Shown here: piece by piece, positions 54,101 to 62,899 of the stretch
Position numbering within the stretch: the stretch's first letter is position 1
How the letters are laid out: each line of letters starts with the position of its first letter
DNA from: Beroe forskalii
Taxonomy: Eukaryota > Ctenophora > Nuda > Beroida > Beroidae
Reading direction: 5' to 3'
Length of the DNA: 64,000 bases
NCBI GenBank assembly: GCA_011033025.1
Contig: WFMF01000045.1
Coordinates: forward strand, 62,001 to 126,000
The notes under the pieces: generated by a model
Database searches by the model: none
Told to the model about the DNA's origin: nothing
The model's input: the letters and a program-made list of their open reading frames with translations, nothing else
Position numbers and translations under genes: made by a program

Positions 54101-54641
54101 TGTTTTTATCTTCCCCTATTAGCTTGGAGTAAATCAGTGTCTTGATGGATTGACCGAAGTAGATAGGTTATAATTAGCATCCAATTCTGTATGTTTGCAT
54201 TGGAATGAGTGTTGGCAGAAGTTACCTGTAGAGTGCACAGCCCAGAGACAATAGCAAGACACCAACTGAGAATGAGAAGGATAGACCGATGATACCTGCG
54301 GGATGCAGATACTTATTAGATAGGTACTTATTAAAGTACTTAAATTAATAGTCATACAGTGATACTGGAACATCAAAGTTCTGACGATTAATAGTTCTAA
54401 TTTTCATTTTAAATTTGCAGCTTTATTGTATCTTATTACACCCAAAAGTGCGGATCAATGTTTCATAGCTTCCCACCTCAATCAAATGTTGCTTACCCAA
54501 AAGACGTTGAAAGAGTTAGAAATAATGAGATATTACTTAAGTCATTGGGGATCGGGATGGAAATTAAGCACTAAGTAGCTGATAAAAAGTAAAATTCTTG
54601 TAGTTCTCTAAATTTGACTTACCACTTATAGTGGATCGCAT
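51199..54641 (-). CDS. LEPROT: Leptin receptor overlapping transcript-like protein (Vps55 family)
   Basis: Six exons on the minus strand: 54641-54623, 54295-54226, 54063-54041, 53833-53701, 51520-51489, 51300-51199. The product is 125 residues (human 131), colinear with LEPROT/LEPROTL1, with four hydrophobic segments. Family landmarks are SLGCAL, NWWPAFVLVF, LSPIPYALARR, VISAYG, ADTVIFSTIL and the acidic end EDDDF. Vps55-family proteins act in Golgi/endosome-to-vacuole sorting and reduce surface growth-hormone and leptin receptor in vertebrates. Three exons are tiny (19, 23 and 32 nt), and all phases agree with GT-AG sites. One extra base (the GG at 53760-53761) breaks the frame between GA and NCGLE in the fourth exon; without it the alignment to the family is gap-free there. 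This is a sequence error or a real frameshift. CDIPT starts 81 bp downstream. Confidence 0.88.
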
Positions 54642-54959
54642 GTCATCCCAGTTAACATTAATTTCCTCAAATTTGATTAAATGGGGTTAAATAATAATCA
54701 TTTGTAAATATTTCAATTTACATCTGATTATGAAAAGGTTATGTTAATGTAACAGGTTCCTCACGCGGAGTGAAGGATGCACATTTTAAGATTTTATTGG
54801 ATATAGTACATGTAAAAACACAAATATTTGAAAATAATTAAATAATAAGGTGGGGAGATATAACAAGTCGATGAAAACCCGAATTTTTCAAATGGACAAA
54901 TTTACAAATTCACATTTACATTCCGCATTTACAACATTTATATTGAAAATTAATATTTG

Positions 54960-55035
54960 TACAAATCTATAAAAAATCTATAAAAAATCTATAAAAAATC
55001 TATTAAAAATCTATTACAAATCTATAACAAATTTA
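54960..55035. repeat. 13-bp A-rich tandem repeat
   Basis: Six copies of aaaaaatctat(a/t) type units in a row. Confidence 0.85.
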
Positions 55036-55134
55036 ATGTTAGTATGTAAACAATAAACATAGATCATTTATCAAACACGAAATAACCATAGTTGGTCAAT
55101 TTACAAATGCAATGTCCGACCTGGGTAACTCAGT

Positions 55135-55330
55135 ATTCTGCTGATGTACACCTGGGACACATCTCGGACACAAAACACACTTGGGGCACATCTCGGGCAC
55201 AAGAAACACCTTGGGCACATTTGGGCACAATCCCCCGGGACACACCTCGGGCACCCTGTGGTACATGTCGGAAACATCTCGAGAATCTCGAGTCGAGATG
55301 TGCCCCAGGTGTACCCAGGTTGTGCATCAG
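55135..55330. repeat. ~17-bp tandem repeat (cacatctcgggcacaa)
   Basis: About nine degenerate copies of cacatctcgggcacaa-like units, ending in a palindromic tctcgagaatctcgag. The open frames across it are repeat artefacts. Confidence 0.75.
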
Positions 55331-55339
55331 GCGGACTTC

Positions 55340-55960
55340 GTCTGATTATCGAGTTACCCCGCCCGACCTAATAATAAAAATTAAGTGAAAATTGAAAATC
55401 TAAAAACAAATTCATTAAAGTATAAAATCAACGCGGTCAAAAATAAAAGGGTACATAATAATTCAGAAACGAGTAACACTAAAAACGCACAATGACAACA
55501 CACAAATTGAGGTTATGAGTTTAAAGAGTCAGTCTTGTGGTGTCGTTGAGCAAGTATTTCAAGCTGTATACTGACAGGACATCGAAAATTTATGTGCCAC
55601 CTGCGAAAATTTTGCGAAAAATGATTTTTCTGCCCCTAAAATTGGCCGTTTTTGGGCTTTTGAATCAGCTTTTGGCGCCTATTGCTTCTTTCCTATAGAC
55701 CACACCTGCAAACACACCTCTGCTGATCCTTGCCTGTTCGCAGCCAGGGAAATTAACGGGAATATAAGTGCATATTTGGATATAACACAACACCAAAATG
55801 ATAGTAGGCATAACGATGCTCAATTTATAGACCCATTATTATTCAATGTTGGCTCCTGTGTCTTCAACTCTTCGATGAGCCAACAATACAAAATCTTCGT
55901 TCCATTAGCAAATCCCTTTGATTTCAGGTTTGTGGTTCTTGGATAATCAACAGTAATATC
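55340..55960. other. Non-coding stretch
   Basis: 3' flank of the BTB C-terminal exon. No gene or structured repeat seen. Confidence 0.4.
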
Positions 55961-55963
55961 AAG

Positions 55964-56560
55964 TCAAAATCTAATCGAATTATGACCGATAACAAATACT
56001 CTCACTGAAACAAAATCCGCCCGATCTACTTTCCACATTTCGCCAATTTTAAGCATTTTTCCATCGGCCAATTCTACGATACTTCTTTGCTGGTGATCTT
56101 TCCAGCAAAGAAATCCAGTCAATTGACTCAGCTGAGGATCCGATTGACCATTTCCTTCGAAAACGATCTCTATATGTAGATCAGACGCTATGAGAGCAGA
56201 GTTGCTATTTTCAAAAATAGCTTGGAACTCCACATTATTATTAAGCTTTCTTCCATTGAAGTTAAGGAAAAACTTGTATTGCTGTGGGGCTGAACTTTGA
56301 AAACAAAATCTTGTTTTAGTGGTCATTAATCTATTAACTGTGATTTTAACTTTCTTAAAATTCTTGCCCCAAGTCCCAGTTAAGTAGTGATTTTCATTTC
56401 CTTCAGACTTAAGTTGTCCTCCATGAAGATCAACTAGTTTTTGAGCAATAGCACCTTTACTTTCCCAGGCATTTAGGAACTCGGAATGAACAGGCTTCCA
56501 CTTCCGAGACTTCATGATTTCAACCATTTTAAAGGCTAAAAAGCAAAACGACGAAAACAT
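55964..56560 (-). CDS. Extra copy of the BTB-family C-terminal domain (exon or fragment)
   Basis: An open frame of 198 residues. From MVEIMKSRKWKP onward it aligns with residues 440-623 of the neighbouring BTB protein, about half identical, ending DFVSVRVFVIGH. It lies only 24 bp downstream of that gene's stop codon. Just before MVEI is a pyrimidine-rich 3' splice site (ttttgctttttag). The open frame's apparent first 11 residues come from sequence homologous to the 3' UTR of the 62.9-kb copy. Most likely it is an alternative last exon that could replace the domain at 56585-57140, or a duplicated remnant. The domain is predicted mostly beta-rich (alternating polar/hydrophobic, WGK, LTGFLCWKD) and is unknown to me. 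Confidence 0.65.
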   Translation of the reverse strand: MFSSFCFLAFKMVEIMKSRKWKPVHSEFLNAWESKGAIAQKLVDLHGGQLKSEGNENHYLTGTWGKNFKKVKITVNRLMTTKTRFCFQSSAPQQYKFFLNFNGRKLNNNVEFQAIFENSNSALIASDLHIEIVFEGNGQSDPQLSQLTGFLCWKDHQQRSIVELADGKMLKIGEMWKVDRADFVSVRVFVIGHNSIRF

Positions 56561-56584
56561 ATGGCAACCTGCTTTATATTGTCT

Positions 56585-58456
56585 TTAATGTCTGATAACA
56601 TATGCATTCACTGAAACAAAATCCATTCGATTTACCTCCCACAATGCACCAATGTAGAATTTTTTACCATCGCTTAATTCGACGATACTTTTCTGCTGAC
56701 GATCTTTCCAGTAGAGAAATCCAGTTAATTGAGTTTGATCTTCCAAATCACTACCCAAACAAATCTCTATGTGTATGTCCGAGGCTGTAACTGAAGAATC
56801 GATATTTTCAAAAATCACTTTAAATTCTGGAAATTCTCCATTACCATTAGGCTTTCCTCCAATGAAATTAAGGAAAAAAGTACATGGCATTTGCTGTGAG
56901 TTTGGATTTTCAAAATAAAATCGTGTATTGTTGGTCATTAACCTATTAATTGTGATCTTATCTTTCTTATAGCCCTTGCCCCATGTTCCTTCTAGAAAGT
57001 GATCTTTATATCCATCTGATTTTAATGTCCCTCCGTGAAGATCAAGTATTTTGTCAGCTATGGCAAAATTCCATCCCCATTTCTCAAGAAAATTAGAATC
57101 GACAGGTTTCCACTTTCGAGACTTCATGATTTCAACCATTTTGTTCACATGTAAATTCCTAATGTTAGGCTTTTTTTGCATATGACAAACCAAGTACAGA
57201 GCTTCAATCGCATCATACAAATTTTGTATGCTAGGGAGTGAACCATTCTCAATAGATGTAAGCAAGCAATCGACGTCCATACCGATGAATTCGTCTATTG
57301 GATAGAATATGTTCCTTATAGAAGATTTATTGTTCACGTTTCTTGTATCACTGCTGATAGGAGGGGTAAGAACCATCGATAGGTCGATAGTGCTACTAGA
57401 TCTAGAGATTTCACTGGATTGTGAACGTTGCAGTTGTAATTCAGAGGCAGTTTGACCTTCAAATTCCTGAGACTTGGTTTGTCTATTTCTTTTCATTTTA
57501 GACTCATTGTTCACATTTCTTGTATCACTGCTGATAGGAGGGGTAAGAACCATCGATAGGTCGATAGTGCTACTAGATCTAGAGATATCACTGGAAGGTG
57601 AACGTTGCAGTTGTAATTCAGAGGCAGTTTGACCTTCAAATTCCTGAGACTTGAGGTGTCTATGTCTTTTCATTGTTGAACGATAGATACTACCAAGCCA
57701 TTTCAGATCTTCAACAGAAATATCCATCATTTTTTCCAACAAAATATCGAATGTTTCTTCAAACATTTTCTCATCGCCTTGAAGACATTTTAGAAAGTTA
57801 ATGTTCTCTAACAAATACCTCACATTTTCATTCATGGTATATCTATCTTTTTCGATGTTTACTTTTATCATGCTTAAAAGATATTCTGGATGATTTTTTG
57901 TAGCATCAATCAGAAATGTAAGTTTACAGTCATCCATTTGCAAGAAATCACCAGCAAACTCATGAACCAACTCAACATTATCCAGGCCACCATTAACACG
58001 ATCACTGAGCTGTCGCATGAAATCGTCATTCTTCAGTACAGTCTTGGCATAATGAGCTTCCTCAAATAGCCACCTGAATGGGCCATGCATTCGAGTCATG
58101 TTAAGTTCCCCCTCCCAAAGCGATGTACACCTATCTGTAACCCAGTGTACTTCGAAAACCTTCCCAAGCTTGTTAAGTTCACGGAAACATTCGTTGTCAA
58201 TTGATACCTTCCCGCCATAAAGGCCTCTTATGAATGACTTAACTATTTCAGGAGAAAAATCATCCATATCCAAGGAAGACTGATGGTGTTCCAAGAATAG
58301 CCTTTTGAAAACGGAGCTATTGTATGAAAGAATCATGGAATTTGCTTTAAACTCCTCGTTCTCTTTCAGTTTTAATGAAATGTTATTATGAATTTCATAA
58401 TCTAAATTTTCAACACCGAAGTCTGCAGGAACAGTGACTTTCATGGGGTTGAACAT
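56585..58456 (-). CDS. BTB/POZ protein with uncharacterised C-terminal domain
   Basis: An intact 623-residue frame. Residues about 25-115 form a BTB/POZ domain (KANSMILSYNSSVFKRLF, IRGLYGGKVS), followed by a BACK-like helical region to about 260. A Ser-rich linker contains a 59-residue repeat in tandem (262-320 and 321-379; ISRSSSTIDLSMVLTPP). A C-terminal domain fills 385-623 and recurs in the copies at 55964 and 62900. BTB proteins often dimerise and serve as CUL3 ubiquitin-ligase adaptors; that role is inferred only from the domain. The start is supported by conservation of MF.PM..TVPADFGVEN with the 15.7-kb copy. A conserved 3' splice site (cattattttag) just upstream implies a non-coding 5' exon. 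The coding part has no intron. Confidence 0.82.
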   Translation of the reverse strand: MFNPMKVTVPADFGVENLDYEIHNNISLKLKENEEFKANSMILSYNSSVFKRLFLEHHQSSLDMDDFSPEIVKSFIRGLYGGKVSIDNECFRELNKLGKVFEVHWVTDRCTSLWEGELNMTRMHGPFRWLFEEAHYAKTVLKNDDFMRQLSDRVNGGLDNVELVHEFAGDFLQMDDCKLTFLIDATKNHPEYLLSMIKVNIEKDRYTMNENVRYLLENINFLKCLQGDEKMFEETFDILLEKMMDISVEDLKWLGSIYRSTMKRHRHLKSQEFEGQTASELQLQRSPSSDISRSSSTIDLSMVLTPPISSDTRNVNNESKMKRNRQTKSQEFEGQTASELQLQRSQSSEISRSSSTIDLSMVLTPPISSDTRNVNNKSSIRNIFYPIDEFIGMDVDCLLTSIENGSLPSIQNLYDAIEALYLVCHMQKKPNIRNLHVNKMVEIMKSRKWKPVDSNFLEKWGWNFAIADKILDLHGGTLKSDGYKDHFLEGTWGKGYKKDKITINRLMTNNTRFYFENPNSQQMPCTFFLNFIGGKPNGNGEFPEFKVIFENIDSSVTASDIHIEICLGSDLEDQTQLTGFLYWKDRQQKSIVELSDGKKFYIGALWEVNRMDFVSVNAYVIRH

Positions 58457-59770
58457 ATTGCTAAAATAATGTCAGAGTTAAAACTTAACAAATATAGTAG
58501 GTATCAGTTAACTCTATTCATAATGAACTCCACATCCAGATTTCAGGAGTAAATAATGTGAGTTAATAATATGAAAAGTGAATTAATGTTGATAACCAAC
58601 AAAGCAAGAAATGCCAGTAAGGTGTACTGCATGTTTGACCATGGCAATGCAAACAGTTTACCCTACTTTACAATAAATGTGCATGCTAAAAATTTTCTTT
58701 ACTGTATACATGTGCGCGCTGAAGCAATGCACATATCATATGTGAATTGCCCGAGTGCAAACCAGGTACCTATGGATACCTATTCTAATCTATGGAGCCG
58801 AAACATACCACTGCAGTATTTTTAAGGTACCCATGGAGCTCTGTATCTTATTTAAAAGCTGAGATGTCGTATTTTGAACATGCACGCCCATGCGCCTGAG
58901 AGGAAATTGAAAAAAATCGTATTAACCCCAAGCTCAGATTTTGGTAGACTTTTTTGGGACCTTTGCGGGCCTCGATATGAACAGATCCACGTGAAATCAG
59001 CTTGTTAGATTAAATTTTGGGGGCCAGTGCAAAAATACGTTGGACTTATAATAGCCGTATGTCTGTGCATTTCGTTTGAGGCTCAGCTACCACCTGATGC
59101 AACTTTCGAAACAATAATATGCTAATAACATGAAACATCTTTTATAAGATTTCACTCGCTTCGAAATTCGGACCGGCGAGTGTTTCAATTATAAGAATGG
59201 CTTGAGAATGCTAAATTTAGCGTTAACTCAGGTGCTAGACTGATTGTCCCTGTTTGAGAAGCACGTGACTACGTCCAAGTTTATTGTTTTCCAGGTTTTC
59301 ATGGATCATGTGATGAGTCTGTAATATAGATGTGGTATACCTCTGTAAAGAACTAAGTGAAAAGAAAATTTCAGTAAAAATAAAATCTATTTTTTCATCA
59401 TTAATCACAATAGAGACTAGTGATCACAATAGGTACACCAGGTGTTATAATAATATGCTTATAACATGAAACATGTTTTATAAGATTTCACCAGTTTCGA
59501 AATTCGCAATAAACTTTTGAATAAACTAGCATGTGACTGCCTTTCTGTGCTAGAACGAATCATATCACATTTGTTGCTGTCTATTTGATTGAACTTGCCT
59601 CCCATTATAACGACGTTCGTAAAATTTTCCACGTTCGCTCATGGCACTGTCACACCATCTATTTCACGGATCGCTGCAAAATGCTATGAACTATGATAAC
59701 CATCTATGATTTTCTATGATAGACCCCACCTAATAGTGAATCAACATTCAGGCTGAAATAAGAGTAACAA
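58457..59770. other. Intergenic, one direct duplication
   Basis: A ~60-bp segment (aataatatgctaataacatg aaacat...tttataagatttcac) at about 59115 recurs at 59448. No gene recognised. It holds the 5' flanks of the divergent BTB and secreted-protein genes. Confidence 0.5.
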
Positions 59771-59771
59771 A

Positions 59772-60158
59772 ATGTCATTCCTGAAATTCACGGTGATGAT
59801 GGTCCTAGCTACAGCAGTGGTAGCGGACTCCTACGTTGAAGGTGGCTTGTATGACTGCCATAAGAAGTACTATGGGATCCAAAAGTCCAGAGCACTGCAC
59901 GAAGCAGCAGCCGAGAGGATTCACCAGGCATTCTCTGTTGTGAAACGAAGTCTTGCTGAAGGAGCTCTGGAAGTTGAAGCTAGATCCACGGTGTTCCAAC
60001 TAAAGTGGGAGTATGAGCGTTACACTGCACGGTTTGCTGCGTTAAAGTACTGCGGCTTGAAGAATAGGATGCTGAAAAAAAAGAAGCCGAGCTCGGTGGG
60101 ATGTGCTGATGAAGTAAAGGGGGCCAATCTCCACATCTTATGTTTCTATGAGATGTGA
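59772..60158 (+). CDS. Small secreted protein, orphan
   Basis: A 128-residue frame with a clear signal peptide (1-18, MSFLKFTVMMVLATAVVA), cleaved before DS. The mature part is about 110 residues, basic and probably helical in the middle (about 40-90), with four cysteines (29, 94, 111, 124) that could form two disulfides. A dibasic KR lies at 58-59 and a Lys4 stretch at 102-105. The ATG context (gtaacaaaatgt) is acceptable and no intron is evident. Codon use and the signal peptide support a real gene, but I recognise no family. It could be a secreted immune, matrix or hormone-type protein. Its function is not inferred. Confidence 0.6.
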   Translation: MSFLKFTVMMVLATAVVADSYVEGGLYDCHKKYYGIQKSRALHEAAAERIHQAFSVVKRSLAEGALEVEARSTVFQLKWEYERYTARFAALKYCGLKNRMLKKKKPSSVGCADEVKGANLHILCFYEM

Positions 60159-60574
60159 TCATTGCTTATCAGTTGCTGCTCCGGAGAAAGTAACGATACC
60201 TAGTACCTACATAGGATGTGGCAGTGCTTTTAGTGAATTTAATTACTTAATTTCGAATAATTTTCATCAACAAGCCTGTGTTTACGTGTCTTTAAGACTA
60301 GGGTAGTGGAATGAGAGCTGACAGAGCCAAGAATTAAGGAAGCAGTATGCTTTAGGCTTTAAACATCGTCTGGCTAGTCGCAAATTGTGTCTGTTAAAAA
60401 TCACAAATTGTGTCTGTTTGTACGTCACGCCCCATGGAACGCGCGCACAGAAAGAAAAACTGTGTGTGCAGATGAATTGCGAGTGCGTTCATTTCTGTTT
60501 CAAGCTGTTTTGATTTCGTTGCTGCGTAAGTTTTGATCTGATTGGAATTTTGGTAAATTGAGCGATCCGCCGAG

Positions 60575-60815
60575 GCCAGTATCACGCCAGTAGCGCGCCA
60601 GTACCACGCCAGTATCACGCCAGTATCAGGCCTACCTCACGCCGTTATCGCGCCAGTAGCATGCCAGTAGCGCGCCAGTAGCACGCCAGTATCACGCCAG
60701 TAGCGCGCCAGTAGCGCGCCAGTAGTGCGATACTGGCGTGCTACTGGCGGGCTACTGGCGTGCTACTGGCGCGCTACTGGCGCGATATTGGCGCGATACT
60801 GGCGCGATAACGGCC
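60575..60815. repeat. 11-bp repeat array inverted on itself
   Basis: About 14 copies of gccagtakcrc run left to right, then switch at about 60724 into about 8 copies of the reverse complement (gygmtactggc). The array can therefore form a very long hairpin. The period of 11 bp is about one helical turn. Flanks are not repetitive. Confidence 0.9.
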
Positions 60816-61350
60816 TTTATCAAAGTATGTGTGGGCATCGAAAGCATTATCTAATGATGTTATAGGAGGGCAGCAGATCATAGTGAGCCCTTGATAGCTC
60901 ACTATGAGATCTCCCTACATGACTATTTCCACGATAGTAGGATATTGTGTTTTTTGATTGCGACGGACATTAATAGATAATATATTCACGCTCACTGCTC
61001 AACGTGACAGTAATGTCCGATAATTATGTCCGATAAGGTTTGTTAAATTTTTTCAATATCTCATCCACGATCCGTCTGATTTATGGTGGAACAGTGCTGG
61101 CACTAGCCGCGAAGCTGGCGTTGAGAATCATTAGCACAAGGGACTATTATCAACGATAGTCAAGGAATGATCGCATCCGTGATCCATCTTTTTCATCCAA
61201 AGTTCCATTCGATCAAAAACATTCAACAGATGACGGATCCTTTGTTTTACAATGCCATACACGCATTCCCCATCGTAGGTACACAAATGAGGGAATAGAA
61301 TCAGAACTGGTAAAAGAAGTATATATAGCTGGCAAAACAACTTGACTTAC

Positions 61351-61369
61351 CACTTATCTCGGATCGCAT
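61351..61369 (-). CDS. LEPROT: Second copy of LEPROT exon 1 (alternative first exon or paralogue remnant)
   Basis: A 19-nt exon encoding MR SEIS + G, with a perfect GTAAGT donor. The original at 54623-54641 encodes MRSTIS + G, with the same phase and donor. Homology extends about 30 bp into the intron side and about 80 bp upstream of the ATG. The copy thus includes the 5' UTR and proximal promoter. It can be spliced in frame to LEPROT exon 2 (54295), making an alternative promoter 6.7 kb upstream. No other LEPROT exon copy was found nearby. Confidence 0.5.
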
Positions 61370-61379
61370 GTCATCCCAA

Positions 61380-62460
61380 TGATCATTAATTTCCTATTAG
61401 GATAAAATGAAGTTAAATAATGATAATTTTATATATTTTCATAATAAATTTGTTTAAGTGAACAGCATATAATATAGCTGCAAAAAGAATATACCTAAAA
61501 ATACTACAGATTAGATAATTTAGGACTTATTTAATGGTAGAACAATAATCATCAAATTTTTCGTTTCTGTTCTAAAGGAGGTGAATAATAATCAGCAAAT
61601 TTTCCGTTACTACAAAAGGATTATAGCTAAAATCTACAAAATACACAAACACACGCCGACCGGTTCATTTCGGGATACTTTCCTGAGGTGCAGCCCGAGT
61701 ATGTATACGAGTGTGACCGACAGGCCGCAGGGCGAGGGTCTAAACTAATATGTCAACATCCGACGGGGGGAGGACGAGGGGGTTTCTAAATGCTGACAAT
61801 CGACAGATGATGACAGGGGAGGGAGAGGGTTTGAACTATGCTGTTGTCAGCAAAAATTTCGAAATTTTCACATCCTTAGGATACGATTTCCTGACGTTTT
61901 TGTCCATGATATTTTGTTTAAAACTACCTATCGTATTTTTGCAATATGAATATGATATCTATATTAGAAAATTGACTATTAATAGGTACGTGACAGGCCA
62001 TTTGATGATTATATGTGGTTCATCTGAAACGAGTAGAACCAGGATTAAACAGGATTAAACAGGATTAAACAAATTATGATCAAATTACAATCGTAATGTC
62101 TGATCCCTATAAAAAAAGAAACGTTAAAATGATATCAAGGTGATCAATTTAAAAAAACGTAAATGAGTAAATGTAAATCAAATTTAAAAAGAATGATAAT
62201 GATGCAAAATTTTAAGCAAAAATCAACACATCTAGACTTTAAATCAACAAGGCAACGTCAAACCCTAATACTTGGAAATACAAAAAGCACAATTACCCAA
62301 TTAACTAATAAAGTGAATCAAAATTTTAAGTAATAAATTAGGCATGTAAAGCAAACACAAATCATTCACAAAATGCTCAAAAAATTTACACTGTAGAAAA
62401 GCCTAATAGTCCAATAGTTCATGTTATTTTACACACACATGATTACATAAAGAAGAGTCT
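61380..62460. other. Intergenic stretch
   Basis: AT-rich. The segment around 61665-61745 resembles 52938-53018 (gggatactt.c.gaggcgcagc, gagggtctaaac.aatatg), so both are copies of a dispersed repeat. No gene seen. Confidence 0.4.
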
Positions 62461-62464
62461 TAAT

Positions 62465-62682
62465 TCAATTGGTGTTTTCGACCGAATCATCCTTCGGGAA
62501 TCTCAGTTTGAGACACTGGTGCAGGAATCTTGCCAGTTCTTTTACATGAAGGGGGTGCGAGAAGATATCTTTGTAGTGCCGATTCTTGATGAGGTTCTGA
62601 GTCACATCCCATAATGTGTTCCTTGGCTCATCATAGACGGGGGTTTTCATCATCTATGATTGGCTCAAAGAAGGGCAGTTTG
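62465..62682 (-). CDS. 3' exon of an unidentified gene, with a one-base frame break
   Basis: A strong 3' splice site (ttttcctcctcag) precedes a frame reading KLPFFEPIIDDENP. At a run of five C (62639-62643 on the plus strand, as G) the frame must shift by one to continue YDEPRNTLWDVTQNLIK ... ARFLHQCLKLRFP to a stop at 62465. Both halves look protein-like and join naturally if one C is removed. I do not recognise the family. Upstream exons would lie beyond the BTB copy at 62.9 kb or outside the window. Confidence 0.45.
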
Positions 62683-62821
62683 CTGAGGAGGAAAACCATA
62701 TTTTGTTCATCTCAAACGAATCTAACAAGATTAAAATCCTTATACAGAAGTCTATTGGCATCAGAAGCAATCAAGGTACAATTATTCAACAGTTTCACAC
62801 AGTCACCAATTTAAATGGAAA

Positions 62822-62827
62822 TTTATT
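62822..62827 (-). terminator. AATAAA polyadenylation signal of the third BTB copy
   Basis: AATAAA on the minus strand 73 bp after the stop codon at 62900. The intervening UTR (catatgttt..tcatcattttgc ttttttagcc) is homologous to the sequence between the two domains at 56.56 kb. Confidence 0.5.
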
Positions 62828-62899
62828 ACACTAAAAAGGAAAGGCTAAAAAAGCAAAATGATGAAAACAATAAACATATGGCACTACTGGGTATTTTCT

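Noticed and set aside
55092-55388. Plus- and minus-strand frames of 65-98 codons
   Set aside because: Explained by the 17-bp tandem repeat; residues are periodic.
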